Notes: generated by a model from the sequence alone, not told the origin. Shown: positions 17,407 to 25,313, counted from the first letter of the stretch. The stretch: 64,000 bases of DNA from Aquimarina longa SW024 (GCF_001401755.1 NZ_KQ474099.1:773171-837170); one strand, 5' to 3'. Translations and numbers: made by a program.

Positions 17407-18828
17407 TTAGAGTTTTTGCATCGTTTCAATCCATTTTGCTGCATTGGAGTTATTAGGGTTAAGCTCTAATGATTTTTTATAGTTCTTTAGGGCTAATTCA
17501 ATATTTTCTGCTGTAAAATAAGCTTCGCCTAAGCTATCGTATGCGTTTGCAGAATTTGGAAATTCCGAAACCATCAACTCAAAAATTGAAATAGCATTAT
17601 CCACTTTTTTATCTCTTAAAAACTCGTATCCTAAATTATTTAATTCTCTTTCGTCCTCAAAATTATAGCCATCAATATTTTCATTTTTTAACTGATGATA
17701 ATAAGAAATCCCATCTTTAATATTTGTTTTACATTTTTCTTGGATTGCCTCTTTGATTGAATGGTTTGGAATTAAATAAGGTTTATTATGTACTATAGCA
17801 TTGATAGTATGGTCGATTTTCCAAAGTTTATGATTTGCAGTATTGGTAAATAAAATTACTGTAAGCCCATTATTCAGATTATGATCAATTAATGATTCAT
17901 AATTAATATGAGAACCAGAATGTTGATGCCTAGTCATTACACCATCTTGAAGATTAGGTGCTCCAAGTGAAGTTTCGGTATAGTAATCTGTTGTAAAAGG
18001 GGTGTTTAAAATGGTTTTAGCATTAGAACTTATAATTTTTTCAGAGTGTATTGCAGAAATCCATTTATACATATCATCGGTTGTTATGTAAATACTCCCA
18101 GACATTTTATCGTATGTCGTTTGTTCTTCACTATTAGGTTTATCACTAAATCCCATAGCTAATTCAGAAACCTGTGTTAGAGGAGAAAGAAACGTATTTT
18201 CCATTTCTAGAGGTTTTAATAAATTTTCTTGCACATAATCATTATATGAAACTTTTGATATTTTTTCAATAATCATTTTCCGAAGAAAAATATTGTTATT
18301 GCTATATAAAAAAGCAGTACCTGGTTCAGTCTCTAATTTTTTAATATTCATCAGATCATTATAAACATCCTTATCATTCCTTACCTTCTCCCAATTATAT
18401 TTTGGAAGTCCGCTTGTATAATTTAATAAATGATGAATTTTAATTTTAGTAGACCAATTCGGAAGATTTGGAATATGCTTAGAGACATTATCATCTAAAT
18501 TGATTTTGTGTTCCTCGACAAGCTTCATAATACTAACGGCACTGAATTCTTTAGAAATAGAACCAATATTAAATAACATATTTTGCTTTAACTTTTTAGC
18601 TTTTAAACTGTCAGAAAACCCTAAACTGTTTTTATAAATAATGCTATCATTTTTTAATACAAGTATACTCCCATTAAAAAGCCCACGTTGATAACAAGTT
18701 TTCATTAAAGAATCTAACGCTGGATTATTACTATGAGCAGTTGTTAGTTTCTCGGGGATTTCTTTTGTATGATTTTTGCAGTTTATAATAAGAATCGAGC
18801 AAGCAATAATTAAAAATAGTTTTTTCAT
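17407..18828 (-). CDS. serine beta-lactamase-like hydrolase with C-terminal TPRs
   Basis: A 473-residue envelope protein. A hydrophobic N-terminus (MKKLFLIIACSILIINCKNH) suggests export, perhaps as a lipoprotein. The class C beta-lactamase/DD-peptidase-like domain carries the nucleophile motif S90-I-S-K93, NYTSGLPKYNW around 137, the YSN motif in FLYSNNNIFLRK, and HQHSGSH as the third-motif equivalent. The last 100 residues contain two TPR-like units (FPNSANAYDSLGEAYFTAEN and ALKNYKKSLELNPNNSNAAK). Such fusions are common in flavobacteria and usually are esterases or peptidases rather than resistance enzymes. It stands alone. Confidence 0.88.
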   Translation of the reverse strand: MKKLFLIIACSILIINCKNHTKEIPEKLTTAHSNNPALDSLMKTCYQRGLFNGSILVLKNDSIIYKNSLGFSDSLKAKKLKQNMLFNIGSISKEFSAVSIMKLVEEHKINLDDNVSKHIPNLPNWSTKIKIHHLLNYTSGLPKYNWEKVRNDKDVYNDLMNIKKLETEPGTAFLYSNNNIFLRKMIIEKISKVSYNDYVQENLLKPLEMENTFLSPLTQVSELAMGFSDKPNSEEQTTYDKMSGSIYITTDDMYKWISAIHSEKIISSNAKTILNTPFTTDYYTETSLGAPNLQDGVMTRHQHSGSHINYESLIDHNLNNGLTVILFTNTANHKLWKIDHTINAIVHNKPYLIPNHSIKEAIQEKCKTNIKDGISYYHQLKNENIDGYNFEDERELNNLGYEFLRDKKVDNAISIFELMVSEFPNSANAYDSLGEAYFTAENIELALKNYKKSLELNPNNSNAAKWIETMQKL

Positions 18829-19002
18829 TAAAAATTTTAGTATTTGATTGATGTTTCTATCCAGAACAATAGTTAGGATTAATGATTATTAGTTTCTTAA
18901 AATTAGCTATAACATTTTTGTGTATAAAAAGTTACATGTTCCAAGCAACTAATTTAGCAAATACATCCCAAATAGAAAATCCACGAGGATTTTAGTAAAT
19001 AG

Positions 19003-19277
19003 TTGACTTTATAATTAAAATTACAATACTTCTAAACCAGACCTTAAAGGTCTAAAAACATTATTTTTCTTGTACTACTGGTATAAAACAGATACATATA
19101 TATCATCCCTAAAGTTGACTTTATAATCAAATCTATAATGCTTCTAAACCAGATCTTCAAGGTTTTAAAAACCTTAAAGGTCTAAAAATATTCATTTTTT
19201 TATACTACTGATATAAAGCAGATACATATATCATCCTTAAAGTTGACTTTATAATCAAAACTATAATACTTCTAAAA
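19003..19277. repeat. tandem repeat, two full units and a partial third
   Basis: Each unit begins GTTGACTTTATAAT (starts at 19003, 19115 and 19243) and continues through CTTCTAAACCAGA, AAAGGTCTAAAAA and AAACAGATACATATAT. Units are 112 and 128 bp long; the second carries an extra inverted AAGGTTTTAAAAACCTT. The third stops after about 35 bp. No open frame runs through it. Confidence 0.85.
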
Positions 19278-19296
19278 AGTAAACCGCTATAAGGAA

Positions 19297-19340
19297 ATCA
19301 ACAACCTCGGAGAATTAAACCCTCAATGAGGGATTAAACA
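19297..19340. repeat. extragenic hairpin repeat, copy C (short form)
   Basis: ATCAACAACCTCGGAGAATT followed by AAACCCTCAATGAGGGATTA. Only the right-hand CCCTCA/TGAGGG stem-loop is complete. It abuts an intrinsic terminator. Confidence 0.75.
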
Positions 19341-19382
19341 TCCTCCAAAAGATAAAACACTAATCTTTTGGGGGATTTTTTA
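19340..19382 (+). terminator. strong intrinsic terminator without an obvious gene in front
   Basis: Stem arms ATCCTCCAAAAGAT (19340-19353) and ATCTTTTGGGGGAT (19363-19376), 14 bp with one mismatch, enclose a 9-nt loop and are followed by TTTTT. The orientation is plus strand, yet no plus-strand gene ends just upstream. Confidence 0.8.
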
Positions 19383-19426
19383 TATTCAAATTCGAACCTT
19401 TTTCATTCAAACTTGAAGAGACTGTT

Positions 19427-19495
19427 CAATCAACAACCTCGGAGCAAGCTCATGAGGTATGCTTCGGGGAACTAAATCCTCAATGAGAGATTAAA
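19427..19495. repeat. extragenic hairpin repeat, copy D
   Basis: ATCAACAACCTCGGAGCAAG, then GCTCATGAGGTATGCTTCGG and ACTAAATCCTCAATGAGAGA. The first hairpin is near perfect here (CCTC-GGAGC-AA-GCTC-ATGAGG); the second is weakened by two changes. Confidence 0.75.
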
Positions 19496-19632
19496 GTATC
19501 TCACTACTTTTTTAGTACCATTAAGGGAAAAAAATATTCATTTTTAACAAAAAATATTCATGCTATAACCCCTTAGCTATCAGTCTCATGATGTTGTTTT
19601 ACTTACACAAAATCAAGCGTTTACGGTAAAAC

Positions 19633-19667
19633 CGTATTTAAATACGCTACCTTCTTTAGTATATTTG
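19633..19667 (+). promoter_or_regulatory. promoter with palindromic operator upstream of the small lipoprotein
   Basis: TATATTTG at 19660-19667 is a full match to TAnnTTTG. The perfect 14-bp palindrome CGTATTTAAATACG (19633-19646) sits where a -33 box or operator would be, preceded by TACGGTAAAACCGTA. It would give a leader of about 160 nt before the ATG at 19834. Confidence 0.55.
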
Positions 19668-19833
19668 ACTGTTTTTAACAACATATAAAAAAATCAAATT
19701 AGTATGATACTGCCACACCATAGCATCTCCCCAAATCATTCTAGTCTGTATGGATATTAATTTTCATTTGGCTAAGGGTAGTCCCCTTATTTAGTTGTAT
19801 TTTAGGGTACTAATCCATTAAATACATAACCAA

Positions 19834-19998
19834 ATGAAAAATCGTATTATTTTAGTAAGCACATTACTTTTAGTTAGTATACTAAGTAGCTGTGAAACAC
19901 AACCAATACAGGATGAAACAGGAATCGAAGAAGCTTTTAGCACAAATAAAGGAGATGTCATTGCCCCTGGAGAAGACGAAGGAACAGACGAACAATAA
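19834..19998 (+). CDS. 54-residue lipoprotein
   Basis: A short open frame with a clear lipoprotein signal: MKNRIILVSTLLLVSILSSC, lipobox LSSC with Cys20, then 34 acidic residues ending GEDEGTDEQ. The mature part has net negative charge and no fold that I can name. A TAnnTTTG promoter lies 167 bp upstream, and the gene overlaps the start of the next gene in another frame. The signal sequence makes coding very likely. It is probably anchored to the outer or inner membrane as a partner of the membrane protein that follows. Confidence 0.75.
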   Translation: MKNRIILVSTLLLVSILSSCETQPIQDETGIEEAFSTNKGDVIAPGEDEGTDEQ

Positions 19999-20722
19999 AA
20001 AACTAAGAATTATATGTTGGCTTGTTGCTATTGCTTCTTTAGCTTTAGTATCAAGCCATAATTTTTTTTCCACAAATAGTAAAGAAACTATAGCTAGAGA
20101 GAAAGCTTATAAAGAATTGATTTCCCAAAGAAACTCGGTGTATAAAACTCTTAAAGCCGAATTTATTAAAGAAAATAACTTAAACACCTCCAAAAATCGC
20201 GAATTGATGATGGAGTATATAAAAATTCAGGATCAAGCCTCTACTAAGTATAAAAGTCTTAAAAAAATACGTGAAGAAGTTAAAGTTTTTCATTTTAAGA
20301 ATATGAATGTTTTTTTATATCAGGTAAGTATATTTATTATTCTTTTTATACTCTCTATTTTGTTTAAATACCTTACTCTTCAGCTAGAGTACAAATCACT
20401 TAGAAGAACCTATAGTTTTGTGTCTTTTGTTTTTATCTTCATATCTCTATATTATCTGGTGTGGGTCTTTTATATAAAATCAGATTTACCATACTTGGCT
20501 CATATAGCAGCAATATCTATAATTGCATTTAGTATCGCTATAGTAACTCATAGTACTATGTACTGGTTTTATAACAAAACCTATATAATATCCATATACA
20601 AGAGTAATATAAAAAAGCTTACTAGGCACATCGGTATCGATGTTAAAGAAAAATACATTAAGGAAGAAGATAGAAAAGATTATTTTGTAGATACCATAGA
20701 TGTAATTGACTCTTTAGACTAA
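19955..20722 (+). CDS. membrane protein, about four TM helices, unknown
   Basis: From the ATG at 19955 (AAAGGAG directly before it) the product is 255 residues. An in-frame GTG at 19892 would add 21. Helices: residues 18-36 (IICWLVAIASLALVSS), about 110-130 (FIILFILSILFKYL), 145-165 (FVFIFISLYYLVWVF) and 175-195 (AHIAAISIIAFSIAIV). A charged, probably coiled-coil stretch lies between helices 1 and 2. The overlap with the lipoprotein gene suggests translational coupling. No family is recognised. Confidence 0.7.
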   Translation: MSLPLEKTKEQTNNKKLRIICWLVAIASLALVSSHNFFSTNSKETIAREKAYKELISQRNSVYKTLKAEFIKENNLNTSKNRELMMEYIKIQDQASTKYKSLKKIREEVKVFHFKNMNVFLYQVSIFIILFILSILFKYLTLQLEYKSLRRTYSFVSFVFIFISLYYLVWVFYIKSDLPYLAHIAAISIIAFSIAIVTHSTMYWFYNKTYIISIYKSNIKKLTRHIGIDVKEKYIKEEDRKDYFVDTIDVIDSLD

Positions 20723-20755
20723 TTTTAATTCTCTCCTCCCTTAGATACTCAAACA

Positions 20756-20992
20756 ATGAAAAATCCTTTAGACATACTAAAACAAAAAGAAAAATATCTT
20801 GATCAAGATAGTATAAAAAGTCTTAAAAGAGACTATAATGATTTGATTCAGGAAAAAGAAGAAGAAATACAATCCTTAAAAAAGGATTTAAAAAAATCAG
20901 ATCAATCTACAACCACACTAATAGATTTGTTCGATATATTATCACATGAACAACGCTATTTCTTATATCAGATAGAAAACATACACTTCTAA
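20756..20992 (+). CDS. small coiled-coil protein, unknown
   Basis: 78 residues, highly charged, with a heptad-like central region (IQEKEEEIQSLKKDLKKSDQ) that should form a coiled coil, and a short hydrophobic C-terminal part (LFDILSHEQRYFLYQIENIH). It lies 33 bp after the four-TM gene on the same strand and probably belongs to the same operon. Function unknown. Confidence 0.6.
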   Translation: MKNPLDILKQKEKYLDQDSIKSLKRDYNDLIQEKEEEIQSLKKDLKKSDQSTTTLIDLFDILSHEQRYFLYQIENIHF

Positions 20993-21040
20993 TAATCAAT
21001 TAGGCATGGTCTCAATCTTAGTTGTTTGTTTAGTTAGGTC

Positions 21041-21427
21041 TTAATTTCCTACTTTATCAACATCGATAGTTCCGTCTGGTTTTTTAGCCTTTACCAATAT
21101 TTTTAAAGCCTCTATATCTATCGATTTTCTTAAGCCCACATCACTTTCTTTTAGTCTATCCAGATTTCGTACTACATACTCGCAGACCTCTTTATCAGAT
21201 ATCTTTCTTCCCTTAATATCATAAAATATACTATAGCTATCTTCTATAAGCGATGTATTAGGGCAATTTTCATATAATACTCTTGTAAACATTTTTAATT
21301 TAGTTTCTGGGATATTACCTCCAGACTCATAATTTACAATTGTTTTTTTATTAACACCTAAAAGTTCAGCAAACTGCTCTTGGGTCATACCCCTTTTCTC
21401 TCTTTCTTTTTTAATATCTAGGCTCAT
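21041..21427 (-). CDS. XRE-family HTH regulator
   Basis: A 128-residue protein with an N-terminal Cro/CI HTH at residues 5-60 (REKRGMTQEQFAELLGVNKK then TIVNYESGGNIPETKLKMF). The C-terminal half (RNLDRLKESDVGLRKSIDIE and following) is of unknown type. It is convergent with the coiled-coil gene (48 bp gap), so it may not regulate that operon directly. The upstream 120 bp hold AAGGT/ACCTT and GTC/GAC symmetries that could be its own operator. Confidence 0.85.
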   Translation of the reverse strand: MSLDIKKEREKRGMTQEQFAELLGVNKKTIVNYESGGNIPETKLKMFTRVLYENCPNTSLIEDSYSIFYDIKGRKISDKEVCEYVVRNLDRLKESDVGLRKSIDIEALKILVKAKKPDGTIDVDKVGN

Positions 21428-21776
21428 ATACAGATTAACTTTGAGTAAAAAAGCTGTTTATTTTATATTTAAAGGTAAAAAAAACCTTAACTATTTTATA
21501 AAAGTCCAAAAACAGACTATACTTATAACATATAATAACAACAAGAAACAAATATATGAAAACAGTATTAACAATTAACCATTTGCTTCTCATTAGCCTT
21601 ATTATTACCCAGTACCAGATAGCATATAATTGCTCCTGTATGATATAAAAACAATGCCCCTTTGTTACCCCAATACCACTATGTTTAGGGAACACCAGAA
21701 TAGTACCTGTACCGTACCCATAAATACCCCATCGTATAAGTCCCTAATTATTCTCGTATCCCTATTTATTATAAAA

Positions 21777-21877
21777 ATCAATAACCTAGGAGGAAGCTCA
21801 CGAGATATGATTACAAAAAAAATGTTTTGATGTCTAGGCAAGCCTCAGGAAATTAAACCCTCAATAAAGGAGTAAAT
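21777..21877. repeat. extragenic hairpin repeat, copy E (long form, diverged)
   Basis: ATCAATAACCTAGGAGGAAG, then GCTCACGAGATATG, an A-rich spacer, GGCAAGCCTCAGGAAATTAA and CCCTCAATAAAGGAGTAAAT. It aligns with copy B along its length with scattered substitutions, and both hairpins are weakened. Confidence 0.7.
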
Positions 21878-21884
21878 AAGATAA

Positions 21885-22110
21885 CAATGCTACCTAGATC
21901 AAATTGATGAACCACCACAAGAAATATTATATGAGATACTACAAGTATTACATATCGATACAGAAGATTTTATGTGTAAACTATTAAACGACGATCCCTA
22001 CTATATCAATATATACATGGATCTGTACTAGGTATCATGAGAATCAAGATTGTAAAGACTCTAAGTCAGAAATCGGAGGGCAATTCTTAGAAAAAACAAA
22101 AAAAAGGTAA
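21885..22110 (+). pseudogene. possible decayed small gene
   Basis: Two adjacent frames read like protein: QIDEPPQEILYEILQVLHID continuing to KLLNDDPYYINIYMDLY and a stop at 22031, then in another frame HENQDCKDSKSEIGGQFLEK ending at 22110. There is no start codon in the first frame. A one-base change near 22025-22036 would join them. Weak evidence; it could be chance. Confidence 0.25.
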
Positions 22111-22434
22111 CAAAACCAAATAATAACACATTAACTTAAAGGAATGTTAAATAAAAAGTAACTATTTTTACGTCTATACCATAAAAAATATGTGGACAAA
22201 CCAATTAGAGAAGTAATGATAAAAATGTAGTTTTGCGTTCTAATTCATAGACACCCCAATCGTACCCCAATACGATGTCTATTATATATAACGTATATAC
22301 AATCATTGTTTTCTTAATACTACCCACAGTAGTAGTAATAGTAGTAGCGTATATAGTATAAAAAAAATAGATAAAATGGGTTTACAAAGTGAATTTTTTA
22401 TTAAAATTCAAATACTACACTTTATATACATGTA

Positions 22435-22495
22435 ATATACCAAAAAATACCAAAAAATATACTTATAGTATATTTTTTGGTATTTTTTGGTATAT
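22435..22495. repeat. perfect 29-bp inverted repeat beside the integrase
   Basis: Arms 22435-22463 and 22467-22495 are exact reverse complements around a TAT loop. Each arm contains the direct repeat ACCAAAAAAT twice. It lies 167 bp before the integrase ATG. It could be a terminator shielding the prophage, an integrase or excisionase binding site, or part of the attachment region. Confidence 0.85.
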
Positions 22496-22524
22496 AAATA
22501 TATACTACATATTAGTTTAAGTTA

Positions 22525-22532
22525 TATCTTTG
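22525..22532 (+). promoter_or_regulatory. predicted -7 element TATCTTTG for the integrase
   Basis: Full match to TAnnTTTG, about 130 bp upstream of the integrase ATG at 22662. The transcript would carry the hairpin at 22573-22629 in its leader. Confidence 0.5.
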
Positions 22533-22572
22533 TCGAGAGTATTTCGGAGTAATTCCCCTTAATAATATCATT

Positions 22573-22629
22573 AAAGAAAAAGGAAAATAATTGTGTTTTA
22601 ATGTTAAACATAATTATTTTCTCTTTTTG
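22573..22629 (+). promoter_or_regulatory. long AT-rich stem-loop in the integrase leader
   Basis: AAAAAGGAAAATAATTGTG is mirrored by ATAATTATTTTCTCTTTTT around TTTAATGTTAAA, with one bulge and one mismatch. The T-rich right arm could work as an attenuator or as a protein-binding site in the attachment region. Confidence 0.45.
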
Positions 22630-22661
22630 ATTTGTTACTGTTGTTTCTAATATTAAAAAAT

Positions 22662-24008
22662 ATGAATATAACATTTAAAGTAGATTCTAATTCAAAAGGA
22701 AAGTATAAACAAATTCTTGTTAGGTTTTACAAAAGTAAAACAATTGATTATTCAGTAGGAACAGAAATTTATGTCAAACATGAACATTGGAATTTTGAAA
22801 AAAAACAATTAAAAAAAGTACCTTCTTTTAAAAATTATGTAAGTATTAGTAAAAAATTACTTAAAATAGAATTGACAATTTATGAAGCGTACCAAATTGA
22901 TTTTATTTCAGGTGTCCCAATAAATAGTACTTGGCTACGTAGTATTGTCTTAAATGTTTTTAATAGATCTAAACAAGAGATTGAAAAAAAGAAAGAAAAT
23001 AAAGATATTTATTTTTATGATTGGGCTGTAAATTGGATAAAAAATGCCACAAATATGTATAGGAAAAAAAATGAAAAAGTTTTTAATGACGATGATAATC
23101 AAGCATATTCATCCGCTATAGACAAAATAAGAAGATTTGAAAAATATACAGGAAAAAAGTACAAGTTTTCAGATTATAATAAGGATCTTAAAATTGAATA
23201 CAAAAAGTTTTTATTAGAACAGGATAAAATGTCTGCTGCAACAATCAATACAATTTTAGTCAAATGCTCTTACTTACAAAAAAAAGCTATTAACTCAGGT
23301 ATTGAAATGAATAAAGAGTGGAACGAAGTAAATAATAATGTTGTAGACCACAAAGATATTGATTTAATATATTTAGATGAAAGGGAAATAAACGATTTGT
23401 ATCAACTTGATTTAAGTATTGAAAAAGATGAGTATTTAGATATTGCAAGAGATAATTACATTATTGGTCTTAGGACTGGTCTAAGAGTTTCTGATTATTT
23501 AATAGGATTGAATGAGGATAATTTGAAAACAGGTCAAATATTAATCAAAACTAAGAAAACAAAAACTAAAGTAGTTATCCCTATACATCCACAAGTAAGA
23601 GAGATACTTTATAAGTGGCGAGGATTACCCCCAAAAATATCAGAAAATGTATTTAATCAGAAGATAAAACAAGTAGCTAAACTTGCTAGGATAGATGAAA
23701 AAGTTGACGGAGGAATTATTCAAAATATTGTTTTATGGGATGAAACAAAAACCAGAAGAAAGATTTTTGGAATATACGAAAAATGGAAGCTTGTTGTTTC
23801 TCACACAGCTAGAAGAAGTTTCGCCACTAATTTATATTTACAAGGGGTAGATAATCAAATAATCATGCAAGTAGGTGGATGGGCAACCGAAGAACAAATG
23901 CTACATTATGTAAAGCAATTTGGAAACCGAGCTTCAAAAGTTATAGCGAAAAATTGGAACATAAAAATAGAACCAATTGATTTTGAAAAACTAAGAAAGA
24001 CTACATAA
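22662..24008 (+). CDS. int: tyrosine recombinase (phage integrase)
   Basis: Integrates and excises the prophage. From the ATG at 22662 the product is 448 residues; an upstream TTG (22632) is less likely because the added residues do not resemble the family. The N-terminal arm-binding and core-binding domains cover residues 1-240, in the style of Bacteroidota phage and conjugative-element integrases. Catalytic residues: R275 (TGLRVSD), H381 and R384 (HTARRS), a GGW around 405 and nucleophile Y416 (LHYVK). It is the leftmost prophage gene. The next gene starts 1 bp after its stop. Confidence 0.95.
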   Translation: MNITFKVDSNSKGKYKQILVRFYKSKTIDYSVGTEIYVKHEHWNFEKKQLKKVPSFKNYVSISKKLLKIELTIYEAYQIDFISGVPINSTWLRSIVLNVFNRSKQEIEKKKENKDIYFYDWAVNWIKNATNMYRKKNEKVFNDDDNQAYSSAIDKIRRFEKYTGKKYKFSDYNKDLKIEYKKFLLEQDKMSAATINTILVKCSYLQKKAINSGIEMNKEWNEVNNNVVDHKDIDLIYLDEREINDLYQLDLSIEKDEYLDIARDNYIIGLRTGLRVSDYLIGLNEDNLKTGQILIKTKKTKTKVVIPIHPQVREILYKWRGLPPKISENVFNQKIKQVAKLARIDEKVDGGIIQNIVLWDETKTRRKIFGIYEKWKLVVSHTARRSFATNLYLQGVDNQIIMQVGGWATEEQMLHYVKQFGNRASKVIAKNWNIKIEPIDFEKLRKTT

Positions 24009-24009
24009 A

Positions 24010-24423
24010 ATGAACAAAGAAATAGAAAATAAAGAAGAAATTTTAATAAAAGATCGTGATAGGCTTAAAGTAATCATGAGAGAATTAAACATCAATACTT
24101 ATGGTTTATACAAAGCTTTAGGCTATAAAAATCAAGGATCGGTAACTAATATTGGTAAAGTAGTAAATGGCAGAAAGGTCAAAATGGGGGCTAAATTTAT
24201 AGAAAGGCTTATAAAAAAATTTCCACAAGTAAGTATGAAATATGCTAAATATGGAAAAGGCGAAGTAATTTTATCAGGTAAAGCAAAAGTTGCTCAAATG
24301 AACGCTTTAGGATTAGGAACTGATTCTGAAAGGCAATTAACTTTTGAGCAAGAAACAAGAATACTTTTAGAAGAGATCAACAAAAAGCTAGATTTACTAC
24401 TAGAAAAAAATAATATGATGTAA
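24010..24423 (+). CDS. HTH protein co-transcribed with integrase
   Basis: 137 residues with an HTH-like N-terminal half (RELNINTYGLYKALGYKNQG then VTNIGKVVNGRKVKMGAKF) and a C-terminal coiled coil (ETRILLEEINKKLDLLLEKN) that probably mediates dimerisation. Proteins of this layout appear in Bacteroidota prophages and may act as a second regulator or recombination directionality factor. It starts 1 bp after the integrase stop and is followed by a terminator. Confidence 0.75.
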   Translation: MNKEIENKEEILIKDRDRLKVIMRELNINTYGLYKALGYKNQGSVTNIGKVVNGRKVKMGAKFIERLIKKFPQVSMKYAKYGKGEVILSGKAKVAQMNALGLGTDSERQLTFEQETRILLEEINKKLDLLLEKNNMM

Positions 24424-24430
24424 AAATAAA

Positions 24431-24466
24431 AGGCGTTAGTGTATTTTTATGCTAATGCCTTTTTTT
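24431..24466 (+). terminator. intrinsic terminator of the integrase operon
   Basis: AGGCGTTAG pairs with GCTAATGCCT (one G-T wobble) across a short loop and is followed by a run of seven T. It lies between the convergent HTH and repressor genes. Confidence 0.85.
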
Positions 24467-24474
24467 ATGCTAAA

Positions 24475-24939
24475 TTATATTAAATCAAAGTTTAATAACT
24501 TTTCACTGCCTTCATCAAATAACTTCATAGACACTATCACAAGATTGGTCATTAGTGCTAATCCAATTTCACTATCATTATTCACCTCCCTAATCAAATC
24601 TTTCTTAGAATATTTTTTTTTCAAATTATTATAAGTTAGATATGGTTTATCCAAATCATCACTATCAATTAAGTAAGCTATAATACTTTTTTTTAGGATA
24701 GTGGTAAGATCTTGATTATCGTTATTATCATATCTATTATCTTCATCACACATTAGATCATTTATAGTAACTCCAAAATATTTAGCAAGTTTTTTCCTAT
24801 TTGCTGGACTAGGCTTTGACTTACCGTTTTTGTAACGACTTAATACACCTTGATCTATTCCTGTATCATTAGAACAGGCATACATTGAAACATTCTTTTC
24901 TTTAAGCAATTCCCTAAATCTTTCTGCTACAGTAATCAT
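24475..24939 (-). CDS. CI-like phage repressor (XRE HTH)
   Basis: 154 residues. Residues 5-60 form a Cro/CI HTH (RFRELLKEKNVSMYACSND, then IDQGVLSRYKNGKSKPSPAN). The C-terminal domain is not a LexA/S24 peptidase: no Ser-Lys dyad or Ala-Gly cleavage site is seen, so RecA-driven self-cleavage is not expected. It is divergent from the early operon and faces a 370 bp region full of ACTTGTG repeats, which it probably binds. Induction may therefore use an anti-repressor or another signal. Confidence 0.85.
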   Translation of the reverse strand: MITVAERFRELLKEKNVSMYACSNDTGIDQGVLSRYKNGKSKPSPANRKKLAKYFGVTINDLMCDEDNRYDNNDNQDLTTILKKSIIAYLIDSDDLDKPYLTYNNLKKKYSKKDLIREVNNDSEIGLALMTNLVIVSMKLFDEGSEKLLNFDLI

Positions 24940-24959
24940 TCTTATTTAAAATTTTTAAA

Positions 24960-25279
24960 ACACAAGTATTGTACTTGTGTGTTTTTATGAAGTAATAAAA
25001 AGTTAAAAAAACTGCTTTCACTCCTTTTGTTATAGTAACTTATTTAATTACAGTTAATTATAGTTTTTTTTTAAAATATTATCAATGAAGTAAAAGCCAA
25101 TAAATTTATTTAGAATAAAAAAAAGACAAATTACTTGTGTTTTTACTTGTGTTTTTACTTGCATATTACTTGCGTTTTTGTATTATTGTAAAGTATTTTA
25201 AAGAAAAACCTTGCGTAAATATAGTAAAAAGTATTAATTAATATCATTTTTTAATATAAACACAAGTAAAAACACAAGC
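24960..25279. promoter_or_regulatory. immunity region: array of ACTTGTG operators
   Basis: A near-perfect palindrome ACACAAGTA-TTG-TACTTGTGT lies at 24960-24980, 20 bp before the repressor ATG. Four direct repeats with 11-12 bp spacing follow at 25133 (ACTTGTGTTTTT), 25145 (same), 25157 (ACTTGCATATT) and 25168 (ACTTGCGTTTTT). Two inverted copies, ACACAAGT at 25260 and ACACAAGC at 25272, also 12 bp apart, precede the first early gene. The whole 374 bp between the divergent genes has no open frame. Confidence 0.8.
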
Positions 25280-25313
25280 AAATAAAATTGTTTTTAAACT
25301 AAATAATAATTCA

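Larger units (their letters stand above)
18829..19833. other. repeat-rich spacer without genes
   Basis: About 1 kb with no credible coding frame. It holds a 112-128 bp tandem repeat (19003-19277), hairpin repeats C and D, an intrinsic terminator between them, and a promoter region at 19633-19667; these are listed separately. Confidence 0.65.
21428..22434. other. spacer between XRE gene and prophage
   Basis: About 1 kb. It holds a possible minus-strand -7 element TATATTTG (complement of 21549-21556) for the XRE gene, hairpin repeat E and a coding-like broken frame at 21885-22110. TACCCCAATA occurs at 21666 and again at 22263. No intact gene longer than about 30 codons stands out. The left attachment site should lie in or near the right part of this stretch. 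Confidence 0.5.

Noticed and set aside
21556..21648. 30-codon hydrophobic peptide (MKTVLTINHLLLISLIITQY)
   Set aside because: Very short, no plus-strand promoter, and its start overlaps a likely minus-strand -7 element of the XRE gene.
13060..21877. CRISPR array
   Set aside because: The five repeats are kilobases apart, differ in length and have no spacers; no cas genes are present.
13222..22272. TACCCCAATA at 13222, 21666 and 22263
   Set aside because: A 10-mer without consistent context; too short to claim as att core or operator.
22031..22662. tRNA gene as attachment site
   Set aside because: No tRNA-like sequence is visible at the left border, and the right border is outside the window.
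25133..25179. CRISPR-like or origin iteron array
   Set aside because: Units are only 12 bp, directly adjacent, and placed between repressor and early genes; operators explain them better, though an origin role is not excluded.
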